64,000 bases of DNA, taken from positions 1 through 64,000 of the forward strand of contig NZ_KZ845676.1 in NCBI RefSeq assembly GCF_003313465.1. The letters run 5' to 3'. Below, piece after piece: positions 54,142 through 63,951 of this stretch (positions within the stretch are counted from its first letter, which is position 1; the number at the start of each line of letters is the position of its first letter). This DNA is from Thermoflavimicrobium daqui. GTDB lineage: Bacteria; Bacillota; Bacilli; Thermoactinomycetales; Thermoactinomycetaceae. Below the pieces are notes generated by a model, which was given only the letters and a program-made list of their open reading frames with translations, did no database searches and was not told where the DNA came from. A program made the translations under genes and the position numbers.

Positions 54142-55593
54142 CTAACGTGTTTTTATTTTCTTTTTACGTCTGCGTTTACGCTCTTTTGGGATGGATAAAG
54201 AACCTTTATTCGGGGAATGTCCTTTTTTGTTTTTTGGCTTTTTCTCCCCTTTGTCTCTGCCTCTTCCTTTTCCGAAGTAAGGATGGTCTTCGCTGATTTG
54301 GATAGGGGTTTTATTTGGTTCTTTCGTAATCATTTTCAACGCAGCCGATAAAAGGGTAACTGAATCGGTATGCTCGAGTAGCTCTTCGGCTAAGGCAATA
54401 TAGTTTTGGAATTCATTTTCTTCAACGACTTGAAGCAGTTTTTCAGTAGCGATCCGCTGTTGTCCTGCGATTACTTCATTAATGGTAGGGATTGATTGGC
54501 GTATCATTTTTCTTTTAATAGAACGCTCGATATTGCGAAGATGTTCTATTTCTCTATGGGTGACAAAAGTAGTGGCAATACCCGTTTTGCCAGCGCGCCC
54601 TGTACGACCAATACGATGAACATAGCTCTCAGGATCTTGAGGGATATCAAAGTTATAGACATGGGTGACACCAGAGATATCGAGTCCACGAGCAGCAACA
54701 TCAGTTGCCACCATAATATCAATCGTTTCATCACGGAAGCGACGAATGACTGTATCACGACGAGCTTGTGATAAATCACCGTGTAATCCTTCAGCTGAAT
54801 ATCCCCGTTTATTTAACGCTTCGGAAATTTCATCTACACGCTTTTTCGTCCGAACAAAGACGATAGCTAATTCGGGAGATTGAATATCTAATAAATCGCA
54901 TAGACTATCAAATTTTTGTTTTTGGGACATTTCAATGTAATATTGCTCGATTTTTGGCATGGTTACTTCTTTTGCTTTGATTTTTACTTCGATAGGATTT
55001 ACCATGAATTTTTCGGCAAGAGCTCTGATGTCTTTGGGCATCGTAGCGGAGAAAAGTAATGTTTGTCGTTCGGCAGGAATTTCCGATAAGATCTCTTCGA
55101 TCTCTTCGAGAAAGCCCATTTGTAGCATTTCATCTGCTTCATCTAAGACGACTTGGTTAATCGTATGGAGTCGAATGGTACGACGACGAATATGGTCTCT
55201 TAAACGACCAGGTGTACCTACAATGATTTGGGGTCTTTTTTTGAGAGAACGAATTTGTCGATTAATATCTTGTCCTCCATAAATCGGTAGTGCACGCACC
55301 TGTTTAAACTGGGCAATCCGGTTTATCTCTTCAGCTACTTGCATGGCTAACTCGCGTGTAGGTGTAATGACGATCGCTTGTACCTGATCTGATTCGATCG
55401 ATACTTTTTCAATCAAAGGAATACCAAAAGCTGCTGTTTTGCCCGTACCAGTCTGGGCTTGTCCTAATAAATCATGACCTTCCATTGCAATGGGGATCGT
55501 TTGGGCTTGAATGGGTGTGGCTTCTTCAAAGCCCATAGCCCGAATTGAGTCAAGTATAGCATTACTTAGTTCAAGATCACTAAATTTAGCCAA
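54142..55593 (-). CDS. cshA: DEAD-box RNA helicase, CshA-like
   Basis: A 483-residue RNA helicase. The Q motif is [20 protein letters not shown]. Then [16 protein letters not shown] (I), [12 protein letters not shown] (Ia), [11 protein letters not shown] (II, the DEAD box), LFSATMP (III), [11 protein letters not shown] (V) and [12 protein letters not shown] (VI). A basic C-terminal tail after residue 430 suits RNA binding. CshA-type helicases work in mRNA turnover and cold adaptation in Bacillales. TTG 55593 follows AAAGGAGCTG. Confidence 0.94.
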   Translation of the reverse strand: MAKFSDLELSNAILDSIRAMGFEEATPIQAQTIPIAMEGHDLLGQAQTGTGKTAAFGIPLIEKVSIESDQVQAIVITPTRELAMQVAEEINRIAQFKQVRALPIYGGQDINRQIRSLKKRPQIIVGTPGRLRDHIRRRTIRLHTINQVVLDEADEMLQMGFLEEIEEILSEIPAERQTLLFSATMPKDIRALAEKFMVNPIEVKIKAKEVTMPKIEQYYIEMSQKQKFDSLCDLLDIQSPELAIVFVRTKKRVDEISEALNKRGYSAEGLHGDLSQARRDTVIRRFRDETIDIMVATDVAARGLDISGVTHVYNFDIPQDPESYVHRIGRTGRAGKTGIATTFVTHREIEHLRNIERSIKRKMIRQSIPTINEVIAGQQRIATEKLLQVVEENEFQNYIALAEELLEHTDSVTLLSAALKMITKEPNKTPIQISEDHPYFGKGRGRDKGEKKPKNKKGHSPNKGSLSIPKERKRRRKKKIKTR

Positions 55594-56077
55594 GAGATCA
55601 GCTCCTTTTTTTGTTTGGTAGCAAAGGCATACAGATCCATTATCTAAGTAAAATCAAAGAATATATTGAGTGATTTTTTCATTAGTGTTTTTAATTTTTA
55701 ATTAGCTATACCTTGTTTAGCTCCACTTAACAAAAAAGTCATTGGAAAATGATAGTAAATACCAATTTGTTGAAAAAATTTCTTATGCGGCCGTTTTCTT
55801 TTTCCGTTCGCTCATTTTACTTCTGATCATGTAAATAAAAAAGGATTGACGACATGCTCTTCAAAGCGACATTTAGCGCATGCTAGTCGTCAATCCTTTC
55901 TCATATCTTATGGACCTGAACGTGCTATGCATGAATTTCAAGTATATACGAAAAAGGAGTCAGGTGCAAATCAATTGATTGGCAAAAGTGGGAGCAATGT
56001 GGAAATAAAAATGTTCAACTGTAACTAAAAGTTTCCGATCCAATTCAGATTCTAGAGAAAATGTCATACTTATTCAT
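55594..56077. other. Intergenic region upstream of methionine gamma-lyase with a large hairpin
   Basis: A long hairpin at 55838-55901 has aaaggattgacgac / gtcgtcaatccttt arms. On the minus strand a T run follows, so it could be a terminator for minus-strand transcription, but no minus-strand gene is present. The palindrome aatcaattgatt at 55969-55980 lies about 110 bases upstream of the sigma-54 promoter and may be an activator site. The frame at 55846-56028 lies in the hairpin and is not called. Confidence 0.45.
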
Positions 56078-56093
56078 TGGTATCCTTCTTGCA
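56078..56093 (+). promoter_or_regulatory. Sigma-54 promoter of the methionine gamma-lyase gene
   Basis: TGGTATCCTTCTTGCA matches TGGCAC-N5-TTGCA with the GG and GC doublets at exactly the required spacing. It lies 39 bases before the start codon. A sigma-54 activator gene is at 59623. Confidence 0.75.
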
Positions 56094-56131
56094 TAGTCAT
56101 GCAATGAAAAACATCTAGAAGGGAGCCATTG

Positions 56132-57325
56132 ATGAATATGAATGGATCTAAAAAAGAAATGCATTTGTCGACAAAAGTGATTCATGCAGGTAATTCAATA
56201 GATCCGCTGGGCGCATTAGCTACTCCGATTTACCAAACATCTACTTTTGTCTTTTCTTCCGTTGATCAAGGAGCTAGTCGATTTGCTGGCGAAGAAGCAG
56301 GTTATATCTATTCAAGATTGGGAAACCCAACGATAGATGTACTTGAGCAAAAAGTTGCCACACTTGAAAAAGCAGAAGCAGGTCTAGCGTTTGCATCAGG
56401 CATGGCTGCTGTTTCCGCTGTGATCTTAGGGCTTGTCAAAACAGGGGATCATATCCTTTGTTCTAAAGGACTTTATGGTTGTACTTATGGCTTTTTCAAT
56501 TGGTTAAAAGAGAGGTTTGGTGTCAATTTCTCATTTTGTGAAATGACGGATGAAAAAACAGTGATGCAAGCCCTTCAGGATAAAACGAAAGTGATTTATA
56601 TAGAAACGCCAATCAATCCCACGATGGAACTAGTAGACTTAGCGATGATCGCTAAAATCGCCAAACAAGCTGGAATTAAGACTATCGTGGATAATACATT
56701 TATGTCTCCTTATTTGCAGCGTCCACTTGAATGGGGCTGTGATATTGTTATCCATAGTGCTACCAAATATATCGGAGGGCATGGTGATGTGGTTGCCGGT
56801 CTTGCTGTGGGTTCCAAGGAATTGATCGATGAGATTCGATTGACCACACAAAAAGACATAGGGGGAATTTTAGCTCCTCTTGCTGCATACCTACTCATTC
56901 GGGGAATCAAAACACTGAGTGTGCGGATGGAGCGTCACTGTGAAAATGCACAAAAAGTAGCGGAATTTTTAGAATCCCATCCAAAAATCGCTGCAGTTTA
57001 TTATCCGGGCTTAGCTAGCTATAGCCAAAACCCATTAGCCAAAAGACAGATGGATGGATTTGGTGGAATGATTAGCTTTTGTTTAAAAGGAGGATTTGAA
57101 GCTGGTATACGGATGATGAATCATGTGACTTTATGTAAGAGGGCAGTAAGTCTAGGAGATGTCGAATCACTGATTCAACATCCCGCTTCCATGACACACG
57201 CAGTAATACCGAGAGAAAAGAGAATACAAATGGGAATATCGGATGGACTTATTCGCTTATCAGTCGGTCTTGAAGATGTCGGGGATATCATCGAAGATTT
57301 AGAGCATGCACTTTTATATGTCTAG
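56132..57325 (+). CDS. mgl: Methionine gamma-lyase (Cys/Met metabolism PLP enzyme)
   Basis: A 397-residue fold-type I PLP enzyme. STKVIHAGNSIDPLGALATPIYQTSTF opens the family (the contiguous part here is STKVIHAGNSIDPLGAL). The PLP lysine is K212 in SATKYIGGHGDVVAG. C117 in GLYGCTYGFF is the cysteine that distinguishes methionine gamma-lyases from cystathionine enzymes. It would split methionine to methanethiol, 2-oxobutyrate and ammonia. ATG 56132 follows GAAGGGAG. It stands alone behind the sigma-54 promoter, so its expression probably depends on the nearby activator. Confidence 0.88.
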   Translation: MNMNGSKKEMHLSTKVIHAGNSIDPLGALATPIYQTSTFVFSSVDQGASRFAGEEAGYIYSRLGNPTIDVLEQKVATLEKAEAGLAFASGMAAVSAVILGLVKTGDHILCSKGLYGCTYGFFNWLKERFGVNFSFCEMTDEKTVMQALQDKTKVIYIETPINPTMELVDLAMIAKIAKQAGIKTIVDNTFMSPYLQRPLEWGCDIVIHSATKYIGGHGDVVAGLAVGSKELIDEIRLTTQKDIGGILAPLAAYLLIRGIKTLSVRMERHCENAQKVAEFLESHPKIAAVYYPGLASYSQNPLAKRQMDGFGGMISFCLKGGFEAGIRMMNHVTLCKRAVSLGDVESLIQHPASMTHAVIPREKRIQMGISDGLIRLSVGLEDVGDIIEDLEHALLYV

Positions 57326-57673
57326 ATCAGGAATGTTGATTAACCAAAAATAGGTAAGAAAGGGAGGCATTTTTCGACTCAGTCGACCTCATGCCCCGCT
57401 CTACGGGATAAGAAGTTCTAAGAGGCAAAACCTATAAGAACTTCTATCATGTCTTACCTAGCGGAAATGAATGGAATCAGAGGGGCTTTTAGCGCAATGA
57501 CTTCCGCGTGTTACTTCCATACGGCTTTGCCCGTTCCATCTAAAAGAAGCCCGTACCACCTTCCTTGTGCACTTGTGATACGGGCTTCTAAACGGAATAT
57601 AAGGATTAGTAAGTGGAGATATCCTCTAGATAGATGGATGGGATCTAAAAGGATCATTCACAGTTTAACTTCT
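57326..57673. repeat. Intergenic region with repeat copy B (57449-57541)
   Basis: The 93 bases at 57449-57541 resemble 19801-19893 in inverted orientation. The open frame starting here has no ribosome binding site and runs through a terminator, so it is not called. A duplicated word aagaacttct / agaagttct sits just upstream. Confidence 0.5.
57547..57590 (+). terminator. Terminator-like hairpin downstream of the lyase
   Basis: agaagcccgta / tacgggcttct stem around a 22-base loop. A similar gcccgta...tacgggcttct hairpin occurs at 61241-61277. Confidence 0.6.
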
Positions 57674-58696
57674 CTATTTTTTGGGATGCCATTCGGCTAC
57701 TTTTACTAGTTGTTTCCCAAGATTTTCACCCTTAAATAAGCCGAGAAATGCTTTTGGTATGTTTTCAAATCCTTCCACAATGTTTTCAGCATATTTAATT
57801 TTTCCTTCTTTCACCCATTGGGATAGTTGAAGTAATCCTTCATTAAAACGCTGACTATAGTCACCGACAATAAATCCTTTCATGAGAGCACTATTGATTA
57901 GCAAGGCGGTTTGAGCTCTTGGACCAATATCCGCTTTTTCAAGGTTATATAGGGAGATTTGGCCACATAGTGGGATGCGAGCCCCTTTATTGATTAAAGA
58001 AAGAACTGCATCAGAGATGTCTCCGCCTACATTATCAAAATATACATCAATACCATTAGGACAAGCTTCTGCTAAAGCTTTTTTCATATTTTCAGTCGTT
58101 TTATAGTTAATAGCGACATCAAAGCCAAGTTCTTTAATTAAGTAGTCAACTTTTGTATCGGAACCAGCAATTCCAACTACTCGACATCCTTTGATTTTGG
58201 CGATTTGCCCTACAATCATACCAACTGCACCTGCTGCACCGGAGATGACCACGGTTTCGCCTTGCTTAGGTTGTCCAATATCAAGAAGACCAAAATAAGC
58301 CGTTAGTCCTGGCATCCCTAGTACACCCAGCGCTGTACTAATAGGAGCTAAGGTAGGATCGATTTTGGTGACTTGATTAGCTTCTACTGCATTATATTTA
58401 CGCCATCCAAGATAGCCTACAACCACGTCTCCCACATTTAGATGATCTGCCTTCGTCTCGATGACTTCTCCGACCACTCCACCTATAATCACTTCATGTA
58501 AAGCATAAGGAGGAACATATGATTTTTTATCACTCATTCTTCCTCGCATATATGGATCAACAGAAACATATAAACTGCGAACAAGTACTTCTCCTTCTTT
58601 TATAGTGGGAATAGAAGTATCTAATATTGAAAAATTATCCTCATGAGGTAGCCCTTTTGGTCTACTTACTAATAGAATTTCTTGGTTTTTCTCCAT
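57674..58696 (-). CDS. NADP-dependent oxidoreductase, MDR family (YfmJ/CurA-like)
   Basis: A 340-residue medium-chain reductase of the leukotriene B4 dehydrogenase/CurA type. LYVSVDPYMRGRMSDKKSY is the substrate-side motif. The NADPH fold is VVISGAAGAVGMIVGQIAK with CRVVGIAGSDTK. DVYFDNVGGDI follows. There is no zinc site. Members reduce alpha,beta double bonds of enones. ATG 58696 follows AAAGGAGATAACG. It is divergent from a TetR gene with repeats in between, so it is probably under that repressor. Confidence 0.92.
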   Translation of the reverse strand: MEKNQEILLVSRPKGLPHEDNFSILDTSIPTIKEGEVLVRSLYVSVDPYMRGRMSDKKSYVPPYALHEVIIGGVVGEVIETKADHLNVGDVVVGYLGWRKYNAVEANQVTKIDPTLAPISTALGVLGMPGLTAYFGLLDIGQPKQGETVVISGAAGAVGMIVGQIAKIKGCRVVGIAGSDTKVDYLIKELGFDVAINYKTTENMKKALAEACPNGIDVYFDNVGGDISDAVLSLINKGARIPLCGQISLYNLEKADIGPRAQTALLINSALMKGFIVGDYSQRFNEGLLQLSQWVKEGKIKYAENIVEGFENIPKAFLGLFKGENLGKQLVKVAEWHPKK

Positions 58697-58753
58697 AATC
58701 GTTATCTCCTTTCTTATTTCAGTTTCTCTTATTTAAGCACTGTTTATGAATAC

Positions 58754-58800
58754 AGACTAAGTTTATCATACTAAATAAACTAAATAAACCTTTTTAGTCT
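58754..58800. promoter_or_regulatory. Operator-like repeats between the oxidoreductase and TetR genes
   Basis: agactaa (58754-58760) and ttagtct (58794-58800) are inverted. Between them gtttat/ataaac forms a smaller dyad, and ctaaataaa occurs twice in tandem. The position suits a TetR-type operator serving both genes. Confidence 0.5.
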
Positions 58801-58922
58801 ACTTTCTAAGAATCGTTGATTGGTTATAATAGAGATAAGGATCTGAAGATAAATGATGAAAGCCATGATTTAAGAAAGTGTGAGGTGAAAAATCTGCCAC
58901 TATAACATAGTTGCAGGATGAT

Positions 58923-59570
58923 ATGAGAATAGATTGTAAAAAATGTATTGATAAATTGCTTCCGATCATTCAAAAAAAGGGATTTAACGCACTTAAAATT
59001 GATGATGTAGCGAAATATATGGATATTAGTAAGGCAACCTTATATAAATATTTTTCCTCAAAAGATGAGATTGTTGAAAAAGTCGTTGATGTTTATGTTG
59101 ATTGTATTAAAAATATTGACCAACTCATTGTGAATGAAGAAGCCCCTTTTTCTATTCGTTTCCAAAGGTTATTTGAACAATCAATGTTAATTGCTGTTTA
59201 TATCTCAGATATCTTTTTGGAGGATCTTAAGACTTCGTATCCTCAATTACTAGATAGAATCACTCAAGCACAATTGGAGCGAAGCTGGCATCTTGATCAA
59301 TTTTATGCTTCTGGAGTGAGTCAAGGTGTATTTAATCCGATTCACTTTAAATTATTTATGTTTCAAGATGAGATCATGTTACGCAAAATCATCCAGCCGA
59401 ATTTTCTTATTCCCAATGATTTAACGATCAAACAAGCAATCTATGAGTATTATACTTTAAAAAAATTACAACTTTTTAAACCAGAGTATCTCGAACAAAT
59501 GGATGACTCATTGATCAAAGGTGCGATTCATACGATTGTTCAGAAGTTGACGTATCCGTATACTACATAA
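58923..59570 (+). CDS. TetR/AcrR family transcriptional regulator
   Basis: A 215-residue repressor. The N-terminal helix-turn-helix is typical: [20 protein letters not shown] then [20 protein letters not shown]. The C-terminal 150 residues form the ligand domain and are not assignable to a substrate class. The start is uncertain: TTG 58911 is also in frame, but ATG 58923 has AGGATG close by. It faces away from the oxidoreductase gene across an operator-like repeat. Confidence 0.8.
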   Translation: MRIDCKKCIDKLLPIIQKKGFNALKIDDVAKYMDISKATLYKYFSSKDEIVEKVVDVYVDCIKNIDQLIVNEEAPFSIRFQRLFEQSMLIAVYISDIFLEDLKTSYPQLLDRITQAQLERSWHLDQFYASGVSQGVFNPIHFKLFMFQDEIMLRKIIQPNFLIPNDLTIKQAIYEYYTLKKLQLFKPEYLEQMDDSLIKGAIHTIVQKLTYPYTT

Positions 59571-59622
59571 TGCTGTAAAGTGTTTAACATCTATTTATTT
59601 TAAAGAAGAAAGGAGTTATATT

Positions 59623-61191
59623 GTGAATTATGCGACTTTCAAGATTCAGACAGTTAACCGGGTTGGTATTACACATGATATTGTTGGACAATTAAGGCAA
59701 ATGGATATTATTCGTATGGAAGTTAAGCCACGCTACATCTATTTAAAAATAGACATTATGGAACAAAGCTTAATCAATAAAGTTATTACTAGCATACAGA
59801 AAATTATCGGGGTAGAAAAAGTGGAGGTGATTAACTTTCTTCCTTCTGAAATTAGAGAAAACCAAATGAATACCATACTTTCTACGGTATCTGAAGGAAT
59901 TATTTCACTAGATCATCAACTTCATATAAAAACAGTCAATCGAGCTGCAGAAGAAATGCTCGATATGAATCAGAAACAACTGATTGATCAACCCATCCGT
60001 CAGTTATGGAAAGGTATTAAAAAAGAGATCAAACGTTGTTTGTTTGAAGGAGTCGAAATTCTGAATATACCTACAGTGGTCAAGACAGTCAAAAGAGGCG
60101 CTTCGCAACTGATCTTGAGTTATCTTCCTATCAGGACCAAGGAGGAAAGTCAAGGGATTGTCATTGTTTTACGAGATATGAAGCAAATTCACGGAATTAT
60201 TCAATCGGTGAAAGAAACAGGAATGGTTCCGTTTGCTGGAATTATTCATAATAGTGGGAAGATGAAGCGATGTATAGAAATAGCAAAAAGAGTGGCGAAA
60301 AGTGAAGCGACCATTTTTCTACATGGGGAAAGTGGAACAGGAAAAGAGCTTTTTGCCAGAGCCATCCATTTTGAAAGCGAAAAGGCGAATGGCCCCTTTA
60401 TCCCAATGAATTGTGCTGCGATTCCTGAAACTTTATTAGAAAGTGAATTGTTTGGTTATGAGGAAGGCGCTTTCACTGGAGCGCTTAAAGGAGGAAAAAA
60501 GGGATTAATCGAAATGGCACAAGGTGGAACTTTATTTTTAGATGAAGTGGGGGAGCTTCCTTATCATCTACAGGCAAAATTACTTCGAGTACTTGAAGAG
60601 AGAGCCATTCGTCGATTGGGAGGACATAAGCTAATTCCGATCGATATTCGTATTATCGCGGCAACGAACCGTGATATTTCAGCCATGATTGAGGAGGGAA
60701 CGTTTCGAAAAGATTTATACTACCGTTTACATGTCATTCCTATTTATATCCCTCCTTTACGAGAGCGAATAAGTGATATCCCATTATTATCAGACTTCTT
60801 TATCAAACAGTTTTGTCATCTCATCCATCGCCCACCACTTTCTCTTACTTATCAAGCGATTCAATTCCTACAGTCCTATCATTGGCCTGGCAATGTGCGT
60901 GAATTAAAAAATGTTATCGAGCGAACAGTCTACCTTTGTCCTGACGATTTAAACGAACTAGAGTCCGTTTATTTAGAACAACAATCAACGATAGCTTCCT
61001 GCCATCCATATGATTCGAAAAAAAGTTTTAAAGAGAAGATAGAGGCATATGAAAAAAAATTACTCATTGAAATCCTCAAGACATGTAAATCAGCCCGTCA
61101 AGCTGCGAAACAAATAGGACTTAGTCATACGGCTGTATTAAAGAAGATAAAAAAATATGGGCTAGATGATTACTATACTTATATCTCATGA
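59623..61191 (+). CDS. TyrR-like sigma-54 activator (ACT-PAS-AAA+-HTH)
   Basis: A 522-residue enhancer-binding protein. Residues 1-75 are an ACT-like domain ([20 protein letters not shown]) that can sense amino acids. Residues 80-190 are a PAS domain. The AAA+ core has Walker A GESGTGK at 235-241 and the sigma-54 loop GAFTGA at 282-287, plus [13 protein letters not shown] and [15 protein letters not shown]-like helix-turn-helix ends the protein ([20 protein letters not shown]). It is close to the TyrR group. GTG 59623 follows AAAGGAG. It is the likely activator of the sigma-54 promoter before the methionine gamma-lyase, where an ACT domain sensing an amino acid makes sense. Confidence 0.9.
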   Translation: MNYATFKIQTVNRVGITHDIVGQLRQMDIIRMEVKPRYIYLKIDIMEQSLINKVITSIQKIIGVEKVEVINFLPSEIRENQMNTILSTVSEGIISLDHQLHIKTVNRAAEEMLDMNQKQLIDQPIRQLWKGIKKEIKRCLFEGVEILNIPTVVKTVKRGASQLILSYLPIRTKEESQGIVIVLRDMKQIHGIIQSVKETGMVPFAGIIHNSGKMKRCIEIAKRVAKSEATIFLHGESGTGKELFARAIHFESEKANGPFIPMNCAAIPETLLESELFGYEEGAFTGALKGGKKGLIEMAQGGTLFLDEVGELPYHLQAKLLRVLEERAIRRLGGHKLIPIDIRIIAATNRDISAMIEEGTFRKDLYYRLHVIPIYIPPLRERISDIPLLSDFFIKQFCHLIHRPPLSLTYQAIQFLQSYHWPGNVRELKNVIERTVYLCPDDLNELESVYLEQQSTIASCHPYDSKKSFKEKIEAYEKKLLIEILKTCKSARQAAKQIGLSHTAVLKKIKKYGLDDYYTYIS

Positions 61192-61240
61192 TAAGGGAAT
61201 GATTTAAAAGGATTGGATTTAATAAGGTTATTCTAAAAAA

Positions 61241-61277
61241 ATGCCCGTATCACATTTGAAGTAGTACGGGCTTCTTA
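61241..61277 (+). terminator. Intrinsic terminator after the sigma-54 activator gene
   Basis: atgcccgta / tacgggc stem followed by ttcttat. Weak T run. Confidence 0.55.
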
Positions 61278-61321
61278 TATTTCACTTCATTGGAGTAAAC
61301 CAATAAGAAAGCATACGTTCC

Positions 61322-62680
61322 TTAAAAAATCAGCAGTGCACCTCCAAAGAAGATAAAACCAAAGATTAGAGCCATCACACAATATCCCATAATGTCTCGA
61401 ATGGATAAGCCGGCTAATGCAAGAATGGGTAAGGCCCAGAAAGGTTGAATCATATTGAAAACGCCTTCACCAAATGCGACAGACATGGATATTTTGCCTA
61501 GATATTGAGGTGAAGTTTGTTTTAGTGCCATTGCTGCTTCAATCGAAACAGGACCTTGTACGGCCCAATGTCCTCCACCTGATGGTACAAAAAGCGTAAT
61601 GATGCAGGAAGCTAAATAATTCAAAAAAGGAAGGGTATAAACATTGGCTGTTTCTACAACTGCTTTTGCTAAAACGGTTTGTAACGGTTCGACACCTGAA
61701 TGAGGAGTATAAGCCATTAAAGCCATAATTCCACCATATAAAGGATATTGTAATAAGAGAGAGCCAGCTGTTTTGGCTGATTCACAAAAGGCCTTTACAT
61801 AACGGATCGGTGTCCAATGAAAGAGTAATCCTAAAATAGTAAAAAGTAATATCATCGAATCGATCGTTACTTTTCCTTTTAAAGGACCACAGAATACATA
61901 TAAACCGGCTATAACGAAGATCAAATTTAAAATCCAAGCATTTTCTAATCTACTGGCAAATGTTTTACTAGGCTTTTCGATTTGAGTTGTTTCTTCTTCT
62001 AGTAAGAAATTGCGTTGAATCGGTTTGATTTCTTTTGGAGCCATCCATTTTAAGATGAATGGAAAAGCGATCAATGTAAGGATAATAGGAATGATGTTAT
62101 ATAGTGTAAAAATATCGTTTTCAAGACCGACTGTTTGTTTGGTCATTTTATAAATAATATTAAGCGAGCTAGTAGGATCGGCATTCGCTAATACAATCGA
62201 ACTAGAAAAGCCAGAAGTCCAAGTGATAAAGCCCATATAAGCTGCAGCAACGACGTATCCGAAGTCAATCTCTTCCAATCGTTTGGCGATTTCTTTGGCA
62301 AGTATCGTTCCAATTACCAGTCCAAGACCCCAATTTAAAAGTGAACCCAATGCACCAGCTAAAAAGCACATAATGGCTGCCTGTACTTGATTTTGTGGAT
62401 AGGAAGCTAAATATTTAAGTCCTTTTTTGATCAGAGGAGCTTGGGCAAGTGTAGTTCCACAAATTAAGATCAGGGTCATTTGTAGGGCAAAAATGAAAAT
62501 ATTTTGCTTACCCCAAACACCTTGATACCAAACATGTACCATATCTCCTAAGTTGGACTGTGGAACAAGGATCAAGTTAAGTAGAACAACGATAAGCGTA
62601 AGAATAATAGCAAATAAATAAGGATCAGGCATAAATCGTTGGATGTAACGAATAAAAATATTTGTGATACGTGCAAACAT
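61322..62680 (-). CDS. Short-chain fatty acid transporter, AtoE family
   Basis: A 452-residue membrane protein of the AtoE/TIGR00366 group, with about a dozen hydrophobic segments. FMPDPYLFAIILTLIV opens the family. GLGLVIGTILAKEIAKR, MAYTPHSG and FVPSGGGHWAVQGPV are characteristic loops. Members carry short-chain fatty acids such as acetoacetate or butyrate. ATG 62680 follows AGGAGGTGCTATC; the longer frame (62722) is not needed. Products of methionine breakdown (2-oxobutyrate and its acids) could be its cargo, which is speculation. Confidence 0.88.
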   Translation of the reverse strand: MFARITNIFIRYIQRFMPDPYLFAIILTLIVVLLNLILVPQSNLGDMVHVWYQGVWGKQNIFIFALQMTLILICGTTLAQAPLIKKGLKYLASYPQNQVQAAIMCFLAGALGSLLNWGLGLVIGTILAKEIAKRLEEIDFGYVVAAAYMGFITWTSGFSSSIVLANADPTSSLNIIYKMTKQTVGLENDIFTLYNIIPIILTLIAFPFILKWMAPKEIKPIQRNFLLEEETTQIEKPSKTFASRLENAWILNLIFVIAGLYVFCGPLKGKVTIDSMILLFTILGLLFHWTPIRYVKAFCESAKTAGSLLLQYPLYGGIMALMAYTPHSGVEPLQTVLAKAVVETANVYTLPFLNYLASCIITLFVPSGGGHWAVQGPVSIEAAMALKQTSPQYLGKISMSVAFGEGVFNMIQPFWALPILALAGLSIRDIMGYCVMALIFGFIFFGGALLIF

Positions 62681-62837
62681 GATAGCACCTCCTGGTTCAA
62701 TATATGTAGCATAAAATTTCAATTTATATAAAAATACCCTAAAATAGTTAGTTAATATCTATAAATAAAATAAGTTGCTTGAAAAGGTGCAATCGAAGGA
62801 TGAAAAGGTAAAAGATCTATAAATGATGTTTTTATAA

Positions 62838-62881
62838 AAAAAGCCATCCTACTTTTATTTAAGTATGGATGACTTTTAATA
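62838..62881 (-). terminator. Terminator downstream of the 63047 gene
   Basis: aaagccatcctactt / aagtatggatgacttt-type stem, with a T run on the minus strand, at the end of the secreted-protein unit. Confidence 0.6.
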
Positions 62882-63046
62882 TTTAGAGCATGTTGTATTA
62901 TAAATTGATTCAAAACCTAGATTGTTCTTAGAGTCAGAGTAAATCGCTTCACAGGGACAAGAGTTTCTAAGAGATTTACTCTTAGAAACTCTATGAGCCG
63001 TTTGTTTAAAGCTATGGGAGTGAGTTTAAAAGCGATGACGGCTTTT
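62882..63046. repeat. Intergenic region with dispersed repeat copy 2 and a 13-bp hairpin
   Basis: 62908-62945 resembles 48418-48460 (see that entry). A perfect hairpin gagtttctaagag / ctcttagaaactc lies at 62961-62991. No gene is visible. Confidence 0.5.
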
Positions 63047-63457
63047 TTAGAAGGCAATCTCATTTCGTTTATTTTTCCAACTTTGTATAGTTCCCTTTGC
63101 TTGACAGCCGTTAATAGTAATGTACTTACATACTAATAAAAGAGCATATTTGCCTGGAGGAACTTGAACCTTTTTTTGCTTAACCGAATCGATACCGTAA
63201 TCAGCAACAGGTTTCTCTTTATCATTGTATTTAATTATTCCCCAATTAATTTGACCCTCTCCTCCTTTGTTTTCAACATCGACAACGATATAGCCATTTT
63301 CATGAACAGTAATAAATTTGGAAAGGATGTGATCTTGTTTTACTGATGAAAATTGGATCTGATCTTTTTCTTGTAAAGTAGCAGCCGATACACTGATGCT
63401 AAAAATAAGGAGTAAAGATAACACGAAGCTAAAACAAATAGAAAAAGCCTTTTTCAT
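63047..63457 (-). CDS. Secreted protein of unknown function
   Basis: A 136-residue protein with a clear signal peptide (KKAFSICFSFVLSLLLIF, then SISVSA before a likely cleavage site near residue 25). The mature part is about 110 residues, beta-rich in appearance, with GYIVVDVENKGGEGQINW and LLLVCKYITINGCQ, and two cysteines that could pair. I do not recognise the family. ATG 63457 follows AAGGGGTGG. Confidence 0.6.
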   Translation of the reverse strand: MKKAFSICFSFVLSLLLIFSISVSAATLQEKDQIQFSSVKQDHILSKFITVHENGYIVVDVENKGGEGQINWGIIKYNDKEKPVADYGIDSVKQKKVQVPPGKYALLLVCKYITINGCQAKGTIQSWKNKRNEIAF

Positions 63458-63680
63458 TTAAAATCCACCCCTTCATAATTAAAACATGTTATAATTTTTA
63501 TATAATTCCTATTTACGTATCCATCGTAATATAACTACCTAGCTAATTTTTTTAATATTTGGTTGGGTATGGATGCTAAAAATAAGCTATTAGATGTAAG
63601 TATCTTTGTTATTCTGTTTATTTCTATATGTTTCTCGGGAACAACTTTTATTTCATTGCGAAAAGGTGGAGGAGAGATCA

Positions 63681-63866
63681 ATGGGGAAAAAGTTTCGTTT
63701 TGGGATCATTCATGCTAAGGATGATCCGGAATTGGAGGCCGTTTCAAAAGAATTACAGAATGTGGGAAGAATGCTTGAAGATATAAGTGAACAGATCAAT
63801 GGTATTTTTGGGAAGGATCCAAAGAGTGGAGAAAATCAAGCGCAAACCAAAAAGAAAAGCTTTTGA
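63681..63866 (+). CDS. Small protein of unknown function
   Basis: A 61-residue soluble protein, MGKKFRFGIIHAKDDPE onward, with a helix-like centre (LEAVSKELQNVGRMLEDISE) and a polar, Lys-rich tail. The longer open frame (from 63606) starts without a ribosome binding site, while ATG 63681 follows GGAGGAGA at good distance. A terminator follows. I do not recognise a family. Confidence 0.6.
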   Translation: MGKKFRFGIIHAKDDPELEAVSKELQNVGRMLEDISEQINGIFGKDPKSGENQAQTKKKSF

Positions 63867-63906
63867 TATAAAGTTATTTATATTGAATGGGCCAATTGAA
63901 GTAATT

Positions 63907-63951
63907 TAAAAGGCCTCAGATTGAAGAAGGACATGATCAAGAGGCTTTTTT
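63907..63951 (+). terminator. Probable terminator near the window end
   Basis: aaaggcctc / gaggctttt stem with one bulged base and a run of T. After it, TTGACT near 63980 may be the -35 of a gene beyond the window. Confidence 0.6.

Noticed and set aside
55846-56028. 60-residue frame before the lyase gene
   Set aside because: It starts in a long hairpin, has no ribosome binding site and runs into the region of the sigma-54 promoter.
57449-57709. 86-residue frame starting MSYLAE
   Set aside because: No ribosome binding site; it crosses a terminator hairpin and the end of the oxidoreductase gene. Only its first 93 bases are the repeat.
62780-62800. Sigma-54 promoter of the AtoE-type gene (minus strand, TTGCAC...AAGCAA)
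   Set aside because: The distance between the -24 and -12 doublets is one base too long and the GG is missing.
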